Assembly: GCF_963924675.1 (NCBI RefSeq)
Contig: NC_089239.1
Location: 29,721,818-29,785,817, forward strand
DNA from: Phocoena phocoena
Lineage: Eukaryota > Chordata > Mammalia > Artiodactyla > Phocoenidae
Direction of reading: 5' to 3'
Length of the DNA: 64,000 nucleotides
In this document: piece after piece, positions 1-11,900 of the stretch
How the letters are laid out: each line of letters begins with the position of its first letter
Numbering within the stretch: position 1 is the first letter of the stretch
The notes under the pieces: model-generated
Database searches by the model: none
Seen by the model: the letters and a program-made list of their open reading frames with translations, nothing else
What the model was told of the DNA's origin: nothing
Made by a program: the position numbers and the translations under genes

Positions 1-765
1 AGGTGGTATGGTCTGGAGACAAGTCCAAAAATAATGGTTGGTTAGCCTGGCTGTTTAGAAACTTGGAATAAACAATATTACAATTACAGTAAGACATTGT
101 GAATGTTAATAAATGGTTTCAACACGATTAGTAATACTCTCAAGTAAGTTAAATCAGCTTCCTGTTGAATTTGTAATTATCAACACCAGCAGTGAATCAT
201 CATCATTCAGTTTTTTAAGTGCAACCTAAAATCCCTCTTACAGGTTGCTTTCTGCTTATCCTGATCTTCTCATATCACTTGTACATGGAAATAACTGTTG
301 TTTTCCCTCTCTTTAATTTTTTTTTTGAGAAACCAAAAATTAAGGGTACCTTGTTTAGTGTTTTTGCTTATTAAATGCTCTGTGAATTTTTAAGACAGCT
401 GAAGAACATTTCTTGGGAAAATTTCTCAAAATATTAAGAAGTGAAAGTGAATGTTAAAGAAAAAAATTAATTTGATTGGTTCTGATCCAGAAAGTGGCAT
501 TTAGTTCTTTTGATCCTTCAGAATGTTCTGATTATTCTATAGAGAGTTGAAGAACCTAATAAAAGCTTGTGACAGTTAGCCAGCACCAGTACTAAATAAC
601 AATAGACCATTTTTTACTTAAACAAACAAAAAAAACCCCTTGTGCTTTACATAGACACATTAATTTATAAACAAGAGCAATTTGGGTTTATGCTATTATA
701 ATAAACCAAATTAATCTGCCTCACAAAGTTGTCCAAGCAACTTTAATGCTCTCACTCCTCCTCTT

Positions 766-1315
766 CTGTGTTGTATTGGAAGTTCTAGCCAGTGCAATAA
801 GGTAAGAAAAAAATATACACACAGATTGGGAAGGGAAGAAATAAAACTGTCTATTTACATAAGACATGATTGTCTACCTAGAAAATATCAACAAGTCTAC
901 AGAAAGACTACTACAGCTAGTAAGTTGTTAAGCAAGGTTACAGGATACAAGGTGAATATACAAAATTTGGTTGTATTTCTGTGTACTAGCAATGAACACG
1001 TGGAATTCTAATTTTTTTAAATGCCATTTATATTAGCAGCTCCAGAAGCTGAAATATTTAACTTTAGGTCTGAGAGAATATTTGCAGGATTTGTATGCTG
1101 AAAACTCCAAAATTCTTGAGAAAGAAATTTTAAAAGACCTAAATAAAAGGAAAGAGATACTATGTTCATGAATTGGGAAACTCGGTATTTTTTAAAGCTG
1201 TCAGTTCTCCCCATTTTGAACTCTAGAATTGACTCAGTTCCAGTTACAAGCCCAGCAAGATGTTTCTGTAGCTATCGACAGCTGGTTCTAGGTGCAAAGC
1301 ACTTTTGAAATAGAA
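766..1315 (+). mobile_element. LINE-1 ORF2 fragment, decayed
   Basis: The DNA follows the well-known L1 ORF2 reverse-transcriptase stretch, from the words 'agttctagccagtgcaataag' through 'aagacctaaataaa' to 'cccagcaagatgtttctgtag'. The translated pieces EEIKLS, GYKVNIQ and VFLCTSNE are L1 RT words. The frame is broken: between EEIKLS and GYKVNIQ the reading frame shifts out and back, and the FADD catalytic motif expected after KLSLF is gone, the DNA there reading tttacataagac. No 5' half, ORF1 or 3' tail is attached, so this is an internal fragment of an old insertion that is inactive. Confidence 0.85.
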
Positions 1316-4300
1316 GGTTGGAGACTCACACGTAGAGGAATCTAGGTGACCAGTAAATGAGAACTCTCTGTACTGTTGTGGCAACTCTTTCGTAAGGGCA
1401 CAATTACCCAAAACAAAATGTTTTCAGAATCAAGTGTAATTTATGAGGCCTCTAATAGAAATGGCACTCCCTGCCCTGCTGTTTCCCAGCCCAGATTCTC
1501 ACTCCTACAATATCCTTCTGATATTTTATTTTCATATTTCTAAATAAAATGCTTTTTCTGCCTTTTTTTTTTTATCACTTTTAGACGTTATCTATAGGCT
1601 TCCTTCTATGGAAGATTAAAATATGACTGTATAGCTTTCACTGTGACATACACGTCCCCTCCCCATCTACCCAGTATGGTTTTGCTTTTTGTTTAACATG
1701 TTACATATGCATATAAAGACATACTTGTTCACATTTACATGCACACATGGATGACTATGTGAATGCTGTTTGAGCTGAGCCATATAGTGTACTATGATTC
1801 TATTCCATTTCTGGTCATTTTTGTTTGTTTTTCTTGAGCTTATCATTGACAGTCATTTTCATTGCTTAGTTTTCTATGTACCTATCGCTAACTCACCACA
1901 AGAATTTCTAAAAAGCATTGTAGTTTTTCTCCAAAACTGTCTACACATTAGATAATCTTCCAATCCCGTTTATTTCTCTTGGAGACACCACCCATGAACC
2001 CCTTTGTTGCTCTGCTCCCTGTGAGACTGGTTCTCCCTAGGTCTACAGAGCTGCTATTATCCTGGGACTTCCCATCACTGTGATCCCAGTAATCCCCCTT
2101 TTGTTTGGTCTGGTCTCTGTTTGCATGCTAGAGGCTTTTATCAAATGGATAGAAAGTCATGTTTAATATTGAGGACTGAAAAGCTGATGGAAATCCTGTT
2201 TATCTGAGTGGATAGATCATCTGATGTGATGGAGGTATTTGATAGAGGGAGGTCCATGTGTCAGTATCTGTAGGTCTTTTTTCCCTGGGGTGATTTGTTT
2301 CTCCACAAAAGAGAGGCCCTTGTCCTGCCATGGAGTTGTGTGCTCGTGTCTCAGGGTGAGGACTGTGCTGGAGAAGTTTTCCCTGCTACTTCTTACCACT
2401 GCTCCCAGAAAAGCCCGTCTGACTTTACTTTTGTCTTATTCCAGAGGAGGGTGGGCAGGAGGGTGGAGGTAGGAGATTTCTCCATTTCACCCTGTTCTAC
2501 ACCGCATTTTCAGAGCTTTCTAGTACCCCCAGTTTCCCAGCCTTTCTGGGAATCTGCGGAGGGAATTGGATGCTTCCTACTGACTCCCTCTCTAGACGTT
2601 TAAGCTCGAGGTGTCTTTGCTCTTCTAAGTCAGTTACCATTTATCCATTTGCTTTGCAACTTTCAAAACATCATCAGCTTTTATCTGCAGTGGGCTCTTT
2701 TCCCATTCCTCTTAGCTCCATCATTTTAGTTGAGTCTTGTGAGATGGTGAAAATAAGTTATGCTCACTTTGCTATGTTTACATAGTTGGCTTCATTTTCT
2801 CCTTTGTGTTTGATGTTATTCTTGACTTGCATTTAATCTCAGAGCCCTTGTCTGGCTTGGGTTCACTCTAGTTACACTCCTCACCCTGTTCAAGGAGAAT
2901 GATTAGGTGGATATAAAATGAGAGAAAACCATTTGCATTTTGCCTGGTATGAAAGTAGTTGCAAAGTCAGTCTTACATTATGGAAAGCTGTCTCATCATT
3001 AACTATTAATCTAATAATAAGGCGAGAAAATGGGTCCTATTTAAATTCATCAACAAGGTCCAAGTTTTATGAGTGATAATTTTACAATGCCAAAAATATC
3101 ATGTTCATTTGCAGTGGATGCTGAAATAGCTCAGCCCTCATTTTAAGGGCCATCCACATGGGATTTGATCCTGTATCCATGCAACCCCATTCCTTGCTTT
3201 ATATAGCTTCTCAGTTATTTTCATTCTATCACGTATATTATGATAAATATCTCAGGTTAACCTTTTATTTTTTACTACACTTGCAGCCTTAACTGCCATC
3301 TTGCAGAGTAGATTTTCCCTATTTTGAACACTCTAGTAAGGTAAAGATAACTCTAGCTAATGAAAGAACTAAAGCAAAAAAATTTACACTCTTTCTGATT
3401 TGATGATTTCATTACAATCAAATTAGTGTTTTTTGCTATCTCTGTACAATACTCATTCCTGAGATGCCTACATAAATTAAATTTATTAATTTACTTTCCA
3501 AAATGCTACTGTAGATGCCTTACGGTTTTATTTTTATAACATTTAGAAGTGGACAAATTCAGAGAACATACATTTTCTCCAAGAGATTGTTTAAATTCAG
3601 TTGATATTTTAATGTGGCTTACATTTGAACTCAAATGCCACAGCCATTTTTAAGACTGGTTCCCTGGATTCTCTCACTACTACGTTGTGTTTCTCACTAT
3701 ACTAGTCTTCCACATGCCTCATGTCTTGAAGTGAACCTGATTTTGAAACTTTCCACAATTTACTTCCTGGGCTAATCACATGAGTTTGTAGGGAACTAGT
3801 GTGTCTTCTGTAAATGATAACATACGTTGACTGATAAGAGTAAGGTAAACACTGTTACTTCAATGGGTTATTTTAACCACCCATTAACCATGTTTGCTGT
3901 GAGTACAAACATGATTTCAGTGTAGTTAGCAATTTTCTAATACCTTCTTTCACTGGACTTATTAAGGTAAGGTTTTTTTGTTTGTTTTGTTTTTTTGTAA
4001 TGTTTGTTAGGCAGTAAAAATCAGGGGGAAACAAAAAGGGACTTCAATGACAAAATGCTTGACTACACACAAATCTATTGAAGATTGAACAGGGTCCCTG
4101 AGAACCCAACTCATTGCTTTCCGTCTCTCTATATCATCTTGGGCCCAGTGCCCGTGGAGCTGTTTGTCCTGTCTTTTCTGGCTTGTCTTCGGATTCTCCT
4201 GCCCAACAGTTGTGCTTGCACTGATGTCCTCAGCACACAGGGGTAGGACAGGGTATATTATCATACCTTCCCTGCCATATGCAGCCAGCCAACCCTATTT

Positions 4301-4364
4301 TCTTACCACTTCTTCCAAAGCTCCCTCTACGGCAGCCAAAAAAAAAGAAGCTACTTTAATCCTG

Positions 4365-4690
4365 GCTTGGCCTGTGGTATTCTCCCTCTGCCGGAATACC
4401 CTCTCCCCTTCCCACTGTCTCTGTCTTTGCCTGATGAGCTTTTACTCAGTTTAAATGTCGGCCCCTCTGTGGACCCTTTCTTGGTTTTCCTAGCCCGAGT
4501 TAGTTTGCTTCCTACCACAGGTTTGCACAGCCCTGCTTTGGAGGAACCAGCATTTGGTTGCTGCCATGCCTCCTGCAAGAGGGTAAACCCTTCTAGGTTT
4601 GGGTTTGGGTTTCCAGGACCCAGTTTGGACTCTTATTCATGGTAGGCTCTCAATAAGTTGTTCACAGATGAATGGATAGTGAGCAGAAAG
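4365..4690 (+). mobile_element. LINE-2 (L2) 3' fragment
   Basis: The order of words matches the L2 3' region: a 'ttctccctctgccggaatac' block (consensus: ccctctgcctggaatgcc), then 'gatgagcttttactcagttt', and finally 'ggtaggctctcaataagttg' near 4641, close to the L2 terminal 'tagtaggtgctcaataaatg'. Heavily diverged; plus orientation. This explains the overlapping open frames at 4351-4645. Confidence 0.6.
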
Positions 4691-5816
4691 AAATAGTTGT
4701 TGAATAAGTAAATGCATCTATTGAAAGTAAGATCTGGGCCAGTGCTGAGAATGATCATTCAGATTCTGTATTCCGTTCTTGTCTTTATTCCATTGTCATG
4801 CTCACTCTTTCTTAGAAACAAAACATTGCTGTCTCATTTTGGGTAAGTATTAGATTTAATATATAAAAAAGGAAATATTTCAGACTGATAGCCCATAGAT
4901 GGTTCTGAACTTTAGGAACTACCAAAAGGGAAGACTTAGACCTCATTCCTGCTAATTCAGCAAAAAAAACCCGTGAGTTTTACATAGCAACTCTAGGGGC
5001 AAAAAAAAAAAAAAAAAAAATGGATTTACTGAATGTAGGAAAGAAGGAAATTGCAGATAAAAAGATCAGTGTGAGTTATGTAATTCAGCTTGATTATTTT
5101 AGTTGTACAGTTCTACTGGTACATAGAAACATACAGCTTTTCAAGGAGTTTGGTCATAGAGTAGAGATGAGTGCAGAATCTTAAATGTTGAATTAAAAAT
5201 GAAAACATTGTTTTGATTACTTAAAAATGTGTGGGTTCTAACGATGATGATGACAGCTTGTTTATGAGACATTTTACTCTTCCAAAGTGTGAGAAGGATT
5301 TCCAAACATGGATGTGGAGAACTTCTCCTAAAAACATTAGCTAATGATAGAAATAAAGTTACACACCAAAAGGTTTGCTTTTTGAATTTAGGCTTGTGAT
5401 CTATCTTCTCCTAATACATGGGTTTTTTTTAATTAATAAAATTCTGTATTATTTACTAAGGATTGTCTATAATGACTCCTTATATTGGAAACTGGAATTT
5501 AGGAAGACATAATATTTCGTATGTTTAGAAACGGGGTGGTTATCCTCACTAGGATAATAACCCAGACTTCTAGCCATCAGGAGACGTTTTTCTTAAACAA
5601 GCGTTTATTAATATTTATAACATTTTTGTAACCTGAAGATTCTGATGGCACTTTGGTGTTCAAGATACATGCGCTTCGGATCAATGTAGTATGTAGTTAC
5701 TGCTAGGGTTTTTTTGTTTGTTTATTTTGGTTTTGCTGTATCTTCAAACTGGTTTATTGTCCACTAAAAGCCTAACAAGTCTATAAAAAATGTTCTGCTT
5801 CTTCTCTCACTTATAG

Positions 5817-5894
5817 GTACTGTGGTCTTTGGAAATGGGTCATTGGATTTCCGAGGAACCGTTTGAAGAATCAGACTACCTCCCTGCAGCTCCT
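5817..5894 (+). CDS. MCPH1: MCPH1 (microcephalin) exon 12, BRCT2 segment
   Basis: A 78-nt phase-0 exon of 26 codons, flanked by TTATAG acceptor (ends 5816) and GTAAGT donor (5895). It reads [17 protein letters not shown] and ends in ESDYLPAAP. As I recall it, human microcephalin has [26 protein letters not shown] here, so the [14 protein letters not shown] core is kept and the tail has diverged. Microcephalin is a nuclear/centrosomal protein with three BRCT domains; it acts in the DNA-damage response, chromosome condensation timing and brain-size control. This segment is part of the second BRCT. The next MCPH1 exon should start with the residues following PAAP but is not in the window, as expected if the whole of ANGPT2 lies in this intron. 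Confidence 0.95.
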
Positions 5895-8812
5895 GTAAGT
5901 CACATATTATTTTATGGTGGTAAATACAATTTGGTGTTTTCAGGAAGTCATTATTAGCATAGATATACACTCAAGTTTTTTTAAATTAAATCAAGAGCAA
6001 TTATGCCTATAACTAAAAAGACATATTTGCAGAACTTAACACATTTTGTCTATTTGTGAGAATAAATGTGAGAATGTGAGAACATTCCTCAAAAAGTGTG
6101 AGAAATGTAATCTCAAAAAATTTAATTATAAAAGTCCTCAGGATTGAGAAAAACAAAAATGAAAAAAGACTAGATTCTTGAGAAGATACTATTATATATT
6201 GCTTACTGCCTTAAAAAATAATGCTGTTACTGTTAAAAGAGATAGAAGTGATAGGTATAAAAATTGTGGCCTGCTAGCATTGTGATGTGGTCTTTCTGTT
6301 TTGATGTTTTTCCTGAAACTCAGCTTCAGCTTTACTGATTTTCAGGTATTTCAAATGCTTAATGGGAAAGTTCCAGGTTCTAATTTTTTTAAAGATTAAT
6401 AAGTAGGTAATTTCAGATTTAGTTGGAAGCAGGATTGTGCAGAAGTTGGCTTTTGTTTTCAAATGTTAACTGGTTTGTCACGTTTTATCCTTTCAAAAGA
6501 GTAATACCTGAAAGGTAAATGATGATGTGTAATCTGTGAGTGGTCTCCATGTTTTTTAATTGTTTGAGTATGCCATATGACTATCACATAGTGAGAAGTT
6601 GAACTCTGTCCTCCAGTCGCTGTGGTTATCTAGTTGTTGGGTTGTTTTTGTTTTCATTTTTGAGATTGCTGTTTTGATTTGCTCTGGACTTTATAAATGT
6701 TTTCTTAAGGAGAGAAAAAATTCCTCTCAGCAAGACTCTTTGTTTGAAATACCGGGTAAGGAGTTGAAGTGTAAAGTAAAAACTCAAATTCTCCCCCACT
6801 CGCTGTCACGAGAGAGTATACGTAACTCTGAATAACATAGTGAGGTTTGTCTTTGAAACTCACCGTATCTCCCTACATGGGCAAGTGAATATAAATTGTG
6901 TTGTTGCCGATTTTTCCCGTATTATCATTTTCCCACCTCGGTGTCTGTCATGTGGTCATTGAGATGTCATGGAAATTTATTGTTTCTTTTGAGGCGGTGA
7001 TATTTTCTTATTATCAGATGTTTTTTAGCTTGATACAAAGCTGTGTATAAATTCAGCCTCTGCTAACCTTATGACGCCTTCTTACATGTAACAAGAGGAG
7101 CTGTTCTGGGATGGGAGGTTATGTTCTCATTAATATATTTGTTGGGAAAGTGCAGCATGGTGGAAAAGCAGAGGGCCTGACTTGTCCAGAGTCCATAAGT
7201 TGACTAGCAACACCTGAGTGTCATAAAACTAAGCTGGGAAGAGGAGGGGGGTGTGGGGATAAAATAAATTAGATAAGAAAAATGGAATAAAGAAAAAAAA
7301 TAGCGGTAGAACAGTATAAGGTGAAGACAGACACAGGTAAATGCTGGCTGCAAATTTGGCTCTAAGCTTCCTAGTAGCTGACTCAAAAGCGAATATAGGA
7401 GAAATTGCTTCCAAATTATGAAGCATTACTCAGATGTTCATTAGTATTAATTGTACAATGAAAACTTCAAATGGAGTTAAAACTCCAGGAGTTTAAGGTT
7501 TTGCAGTCCTGAGCTTAAATCTGTGCTCTCAAAATTTTCTGTAAACGTTTGAATATGCTATAAATATCAGATTTTGGTTTTGCGCCCCAGAACACCTTTT
7601 TTTTTTTTTTTAATTTGCTGGTGGTTTAATTCTAGTAAGATTTAAGTTAATGTTACTAACGCAAATTATTTTTTCCTGTAAGTAACTTCCAGGGTGAATC
7701 CAGCTTGAGAAGTATAGCTTTGTAAGTGTTTTAAATGGAAGCGTTTTCTCAACCACAAACTACATTGTAGCCTACTTCCCTAAAATACGTCTTAGTAGAA
7801 GAGAAAAAAGACTTTTGTATTAGAATAGTGAGTAAAAGATAGGAAAGCCTCTTTGTCATGAAATTAAATGTATAATTTTCTTCATCATTAAAAATCAAGA
7901 TTTTCCTTGTCACAAGGCACAATCATTTGTTTCAGAATCATATTACAATGTTGTAAATATCATAAAAGTTAAATGCGGTCATCTCACCTAATAAGTTATA
8001 TTTAATTACTAAAAATCCCTTCATATTTAACAGCGAGGCTGAAAATAAAATAGTACAATCTTCATATATACTAAAAGAACACGTTTCTATTAATAATTTC
8101 AGAGATCCTGAAAGTTTTCACCACAGAAACTAGAAACTTGAAATATATATATTTGAGCATTAACTTAAAACTAACCTATCAGTGCCTATGCAAATATGCT
8201 GTTCTCAAAATGAAAACTTAAAGCACCTAAGAGGAGGAGTCAGAATGCGTTAACTATGTTTTTCCTTCTCCAAATATTAAACGGCTAATAACCACTTCTC
8301 ATAAAAATCCCTGAATATATAGTATATTTTTATGGCTTCGAGAATTTTTCCTTCCTTTTAATTATGATAGTGGTGCTGAATTCAGGACATATGGATATTT
8401 ACACAGTCTATAAACAGTGCTCAGAAGAATGCAGTTCCAAGGTTATCTCTACTATATGGCATAAGTGTTCTGTTTTCCAGTTATTTACTGATCGACTCGC
8501 ACATAACATTCTTGGTTGTGACAACAGAGCCTGTAAATTGTCAGTCTCATTCGCAAGCTTAAATTTATCTTCCCGTAGGCTTTCTACCAGGTCACCATGC
8601 CAGGCTGTGGCTCGTTGGGGGTTGTGCTTCGGTTCGTTGAGTGATGCGGGTTTAAGGGGTGACGTTGATGGAGCTCGTGGGTCCCCTCAGTCTGGAGCGT
8701 GGGCAGTCTGTCCGAGCTGGATAGGGAGGCAGCATGCAGCTGTGTCTTTCAGAGCTTTGGGATTAAGTCTCCGAAAACTGGAAGACACTGTTCCTCAGGT
8801 GTGCGCAGGCAT
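5895..8812. other. Tail-to-tail interval: start of MCPH1 intron 12 / ANGPT2 3' flank and 3'UTR
   Basis: Between the MCPH1 donor and the ANGPT2 stop codon there are only 2.9 kb. No exon, SINE or other repeat is obvious. The right half (about 7510-8812) is ANGPT2 3'UTR. Minus-strand AATAAA hexamers (TTTATT on plus) occur at 6976-6981, and further out at 5753-5758 and 5721-5726, just in front of the MCPH1 exon. The open frames at 6274, 6599, 7204 and 8364 are chance frames in noncoding DNA. Confidence 0.7.
7510..8812 (-). other. ANGPT2: ANGPT2 3'UTR (3' end uncertain)
   Basis: The minus strand after the TAA stop keeps the order of segments that I recall from the human ANGPT2 3'UTR: a TGTCACAACCAAGAATGTTATG block (about 8506-8527), CAGAGCACT-type and ATATGTCCTGAATTC blocks (about 8378-8430), AATTAAAAGGAAGG (about 8350), GTAATTAAATATAACTTATTAGG (about 7990-8013) and CAAAATCTGAT near 7570. 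No minus-strand AATAAA is present between 7441 and 8812, so the mature end must use ATTAAA (for example at 8357 or 8007) or extend to at least the AATAAA at 6976-6981. The exact cleavage site cannot be told from sequence alone. Confidence 0.7.
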
Positions 8813-8973
8813 TTAGAAATCTGCTGGGCGGATCATCATGGTCGTGGCCTTGAGCGAGTAGCCGGACCCTTTCCAGTAGTACCACTTAATACCATTGAAC
8901 TTATTTGTGTTCTGCCTCTGTGGGTAGTACATTCCGTTCAGGTTGGAAGGACCACAGGCATCAAACCACCAGC
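8813..8973 (-). CDS. ANGPT2: ANGPT2 exon 9 (terminal coding part, P-domain)
   Basis: Coding part of 161 nt: two bases completing G444, then residues 445-496 and TAA at 8813-8815. It starts [16 protein letters not shown] and ends [10 protein letters not shown]. It forms the P (receptor-binding) subdomain; [13 protein letters not shown] carries F469, Y475 and Y476, the TIE2 contact residues. Acceptor is TTTCACAG at 8974 on. I recall no difference from the human protein in this exon. Confidence 0.98.
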
Positions 8974-11900
8974 CTGTGAAAGTGAAACACAGAAGGAATT
9001 AGGAGCCAGGTGGCCCTATCTCACCGCGGAGTTACAAATACTGGCTAATCCGAGAGTCACATTCTGCTCATTGTAAGCAGGTGTGTGGGGGCCTTCTTGA
9101 GAGTGGAGGGTGCCACCCTGGCAGGTGGCAGTGTGGTTTTCCACCTTTACACTGGTGGAACCGTAGCCCCTGGGGCACATGTTTTTACGTGCTTTCTTAC
9201 TCCTCTTCCCCTGTGCTGTGGGGAAGGACCAGTTACCCACAGACGTGACTAGGAGACCCACAGGACAGTCAGAGCCCGAAGAATCGATGGGTGGCTCTCA
9301 TCGGCCCAGGATCACCTTCCATCCAGTGCCAGCAACACGGTGGACCAGGCTGCTTCAGGCTCCCCTCTGCCTAACAAAGAATGTCTTTTTGGGACTTCCC
9401 TGGTGGAGCAGTGGTTAAGAGCCCCCCCTGCCAGTGCAGGGGACACGGGTTCGAGCCCTGGTCCGGGAAGATCCCAGATGCCGCAGAGCAGCTAAGCCCG
9501 TGCACCACAAATACCGAGCCTGCTCTCTAGGGCTCGCGAGCCACAACTACTGAGCCCATGCGCCACAACTACTGAACCTGTGCTCTAGAGCCCACGAGCC
9601 ATAACTACTGGAGCCCACATGCCTAGAGCCCGTGCTCTGCAACAAGAGAAACCACCACAGTGAGAAGCCTGTGCACCACAACTAGAGAAAGCCCGCGCGC
9701 AGCAACGAAGACCCAACGCAGCCAAAAATCAATCAATCGATCAATTTATTTTTAAAAAAAGTCTTTTTGTTTCAAATGTAACCCCAAATTTTAAGTACTC
9801 AGTGGAGCTAGACAAAAAGGAAACGTTTAAGTCCCAGAGACGGAAAGGAAATGTAGAGGTACAGTGGTGTGTGCACTAAGGTAAAGTGGGGGACCTGGGA
9901 AGCCGCTGCATGGCACAGCGGTGGAGCAGTGGGCATCCACACCTACACCTGAAGGACTAGGCTTGGGCTTTCAATACCCTTACCTAGAGGCCCTGGGTTT
10001 GGGAGGGGAAGGAATGCCCTCAGTCTGCAAGCATTAATCCAGATAAATCTTTGCAAGATTGTGTTGGAAGGACACATACAGTATGATGCCATTTATATAA
10101 AATTTTAAAATACAGAAAAAAAAAACTATTATCGATCTCTCCATACCTAGTAAAAGAAATCAATAATGTGAACGTTACAGGTATTGGTAGGGCATGTTTT
10201 ATTTCTTTAAAAAGTATTCTGATGCAATTGTTATATTATTTATACCCTGAACTCTGATCGTTTCCTGATAGTAACAGCTCCATGACTTAGGTCGGTGCGG
10301 ATTGATGTTGATTTGATAAGACGTTTGTGTGTGTGACTCATAAACCTTCAAACTATTCAAGAATATTGCAGATTTATAGATATGTCCATTCCAGAGCCTG
10401 TTGTCTGACTCAACTATAGAATTTACTGTCTATGCAAAAATCTAGCTGGTCATTACGCTGGTTTATCTGTGGTCCAGACCACGGCTGGGAATCTGACCTC
10501 TACAGTCGGGACCGCTCTGCTGTCTCTCTTGGGCTGCGTTTCTTCTCCCCGATCTCCTTTCCACTTCCACTCTCAGCCCTAAATCTTGATCTGAGTAAGT
10601 AAATATGTTGTTTCCTTGGTTATTAATGCACTGATACTCTCTTGAGTAGCTCTTGACATTCGGGTGGTCTGAAAACCGCCACCCTCTGTGTGGACATCTG
10701 GGCTCAGTGTGGGAATGACAGACAGGAAGCAGGATTCGGCGTGCTCCCTCCCCTCCCAGCCCTCCCCTGGTTGGCTTCAAAAAGGATTACTGTGGTGGGA
10801 TGGGAGAGACAGGCAGCTTTTACACAATCAGCATAATAGCTTTCTCTGGTTGAAAAAATTACTGAAGTAAGTATGGCTAATAGGGAAGACCTAAGTTACC
10901 AACGTCTATTTATACATGAAATATATTCTCTAAGGAACCGTAGGACTGATTTTCTTAATGGAGCCTAATTCTCTCAGTATCATTTTAAAGACTTGAAAAT
11001 TACTGGGTTTCAAATTATTTTTGTAAATAAATCCTTCCTTTTGTCCGTAAATGATTCTTAACTGCAGTACAAACACGTGACAAGTTTAGACCCTTTACTT
11101 GTTTATGCAGTACCTCGTATTTATAAAATATATTGACTGCAGCTCTTTCCTCTGGTTTTCCTGGGTGAGTAATGAATGAACTTTTGGTGATACAATTCAT
11201 GGTCTCTACAAATTAAACCCTGCCAATTTCCTGTTTGCCTCTGCACTTCGTCTGCACTGTTGGCAGAATTTTTGTTGCTGATTTCAACCTTCCAGTGTTT
11301 TTAAGAACTAACTCCACAGCATTTGCCCGACTTTTTCCTGGTCTCAATCACAGTTAACTGGTTTTAGTTATTCCATGTTTAAAATTTTAGGAATCAGAAG
11401 AATAAGTTTTCTAACAGTTGGTTCCTGTCACTAAACTCTGAAATGTTTCTGAAAACTCATCTGGCCATTAAGTGACTGTTATATCACATTTGCTTATGGG
11501 TATGGTTTCTTTTTGTTTGTGTGTTTTTTGTTTTTAAGAGGTCTAACATGAAAGGTAGAAGGCAAGAAGAGCCGGAAGATAAAGGCCTTAAAGTGGACAA
11601 TCATTCATTTTAATTGGATGCACAGAAAGGGAGCTTGGTTAATTACTTTCTGTGCATTATTAGTATTTGCTATATATTAATGAAATACTTTAAAAAAAAA
11701 AGACAACTGAAAAATCCCTTGTTTGAACAATAAATTATTAATTGGAAACATTTCTATACTGATGAATCTATATCCCTGTTTCGGTAGCCATTTTTAATTT
11801 TTAACCTTTTTAATAAAGCAAAATGGAATTAAACCATCGTGCCAACATCTGATACTCAGCACAAACTCCAGAGAGCTTGCTGAGTATCACACGGCCCCTC

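Larger units (their letters stand above)
1..5816 (+). other. MCPH1: MCPH1 intron upstream of exon 12 (partial)
   Basis: This is noncoding sequence that must be the 3' part of the MCPH1 intron preceding the exon at 5817, because that exon has a clear acceptor (pyrimidine-rich tract ending TTATAG). I looked for the preceding BRCT exon and did not find it. Inside are a decayed L1 ORF2 piece (766-1315), an L2 fragment (about 4365-4690) and a 20-base A run near 5001. The open frames at 2239-2785 and 4007-4645 show no family resemblance and overlap in both directions, so they are treated as chance. The rest is AT-rich unique sequence in which I see nothing specific. Confidence 0.8.

Noticed and set aside
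1..5816. Preceding MCPH1 BRCT exon
   Set aside because: No GCWVLSYDW-like coding or matching donor was found, so it lies upstream of the window.
8364..9261. Frames of 81-150 codons around ANGPT2 exon 9
   Set aside because: These are antisense or shifted shadows of the last exon and its 3'UTR.
9391..9480. tRNA-like gene head (also 34116 and 44364)
   Set aside because: B-box-like GGTTCGA is the tRNA-derived head of a SINE with tail and target duplication; no cloverleaf tRNA is preserved.
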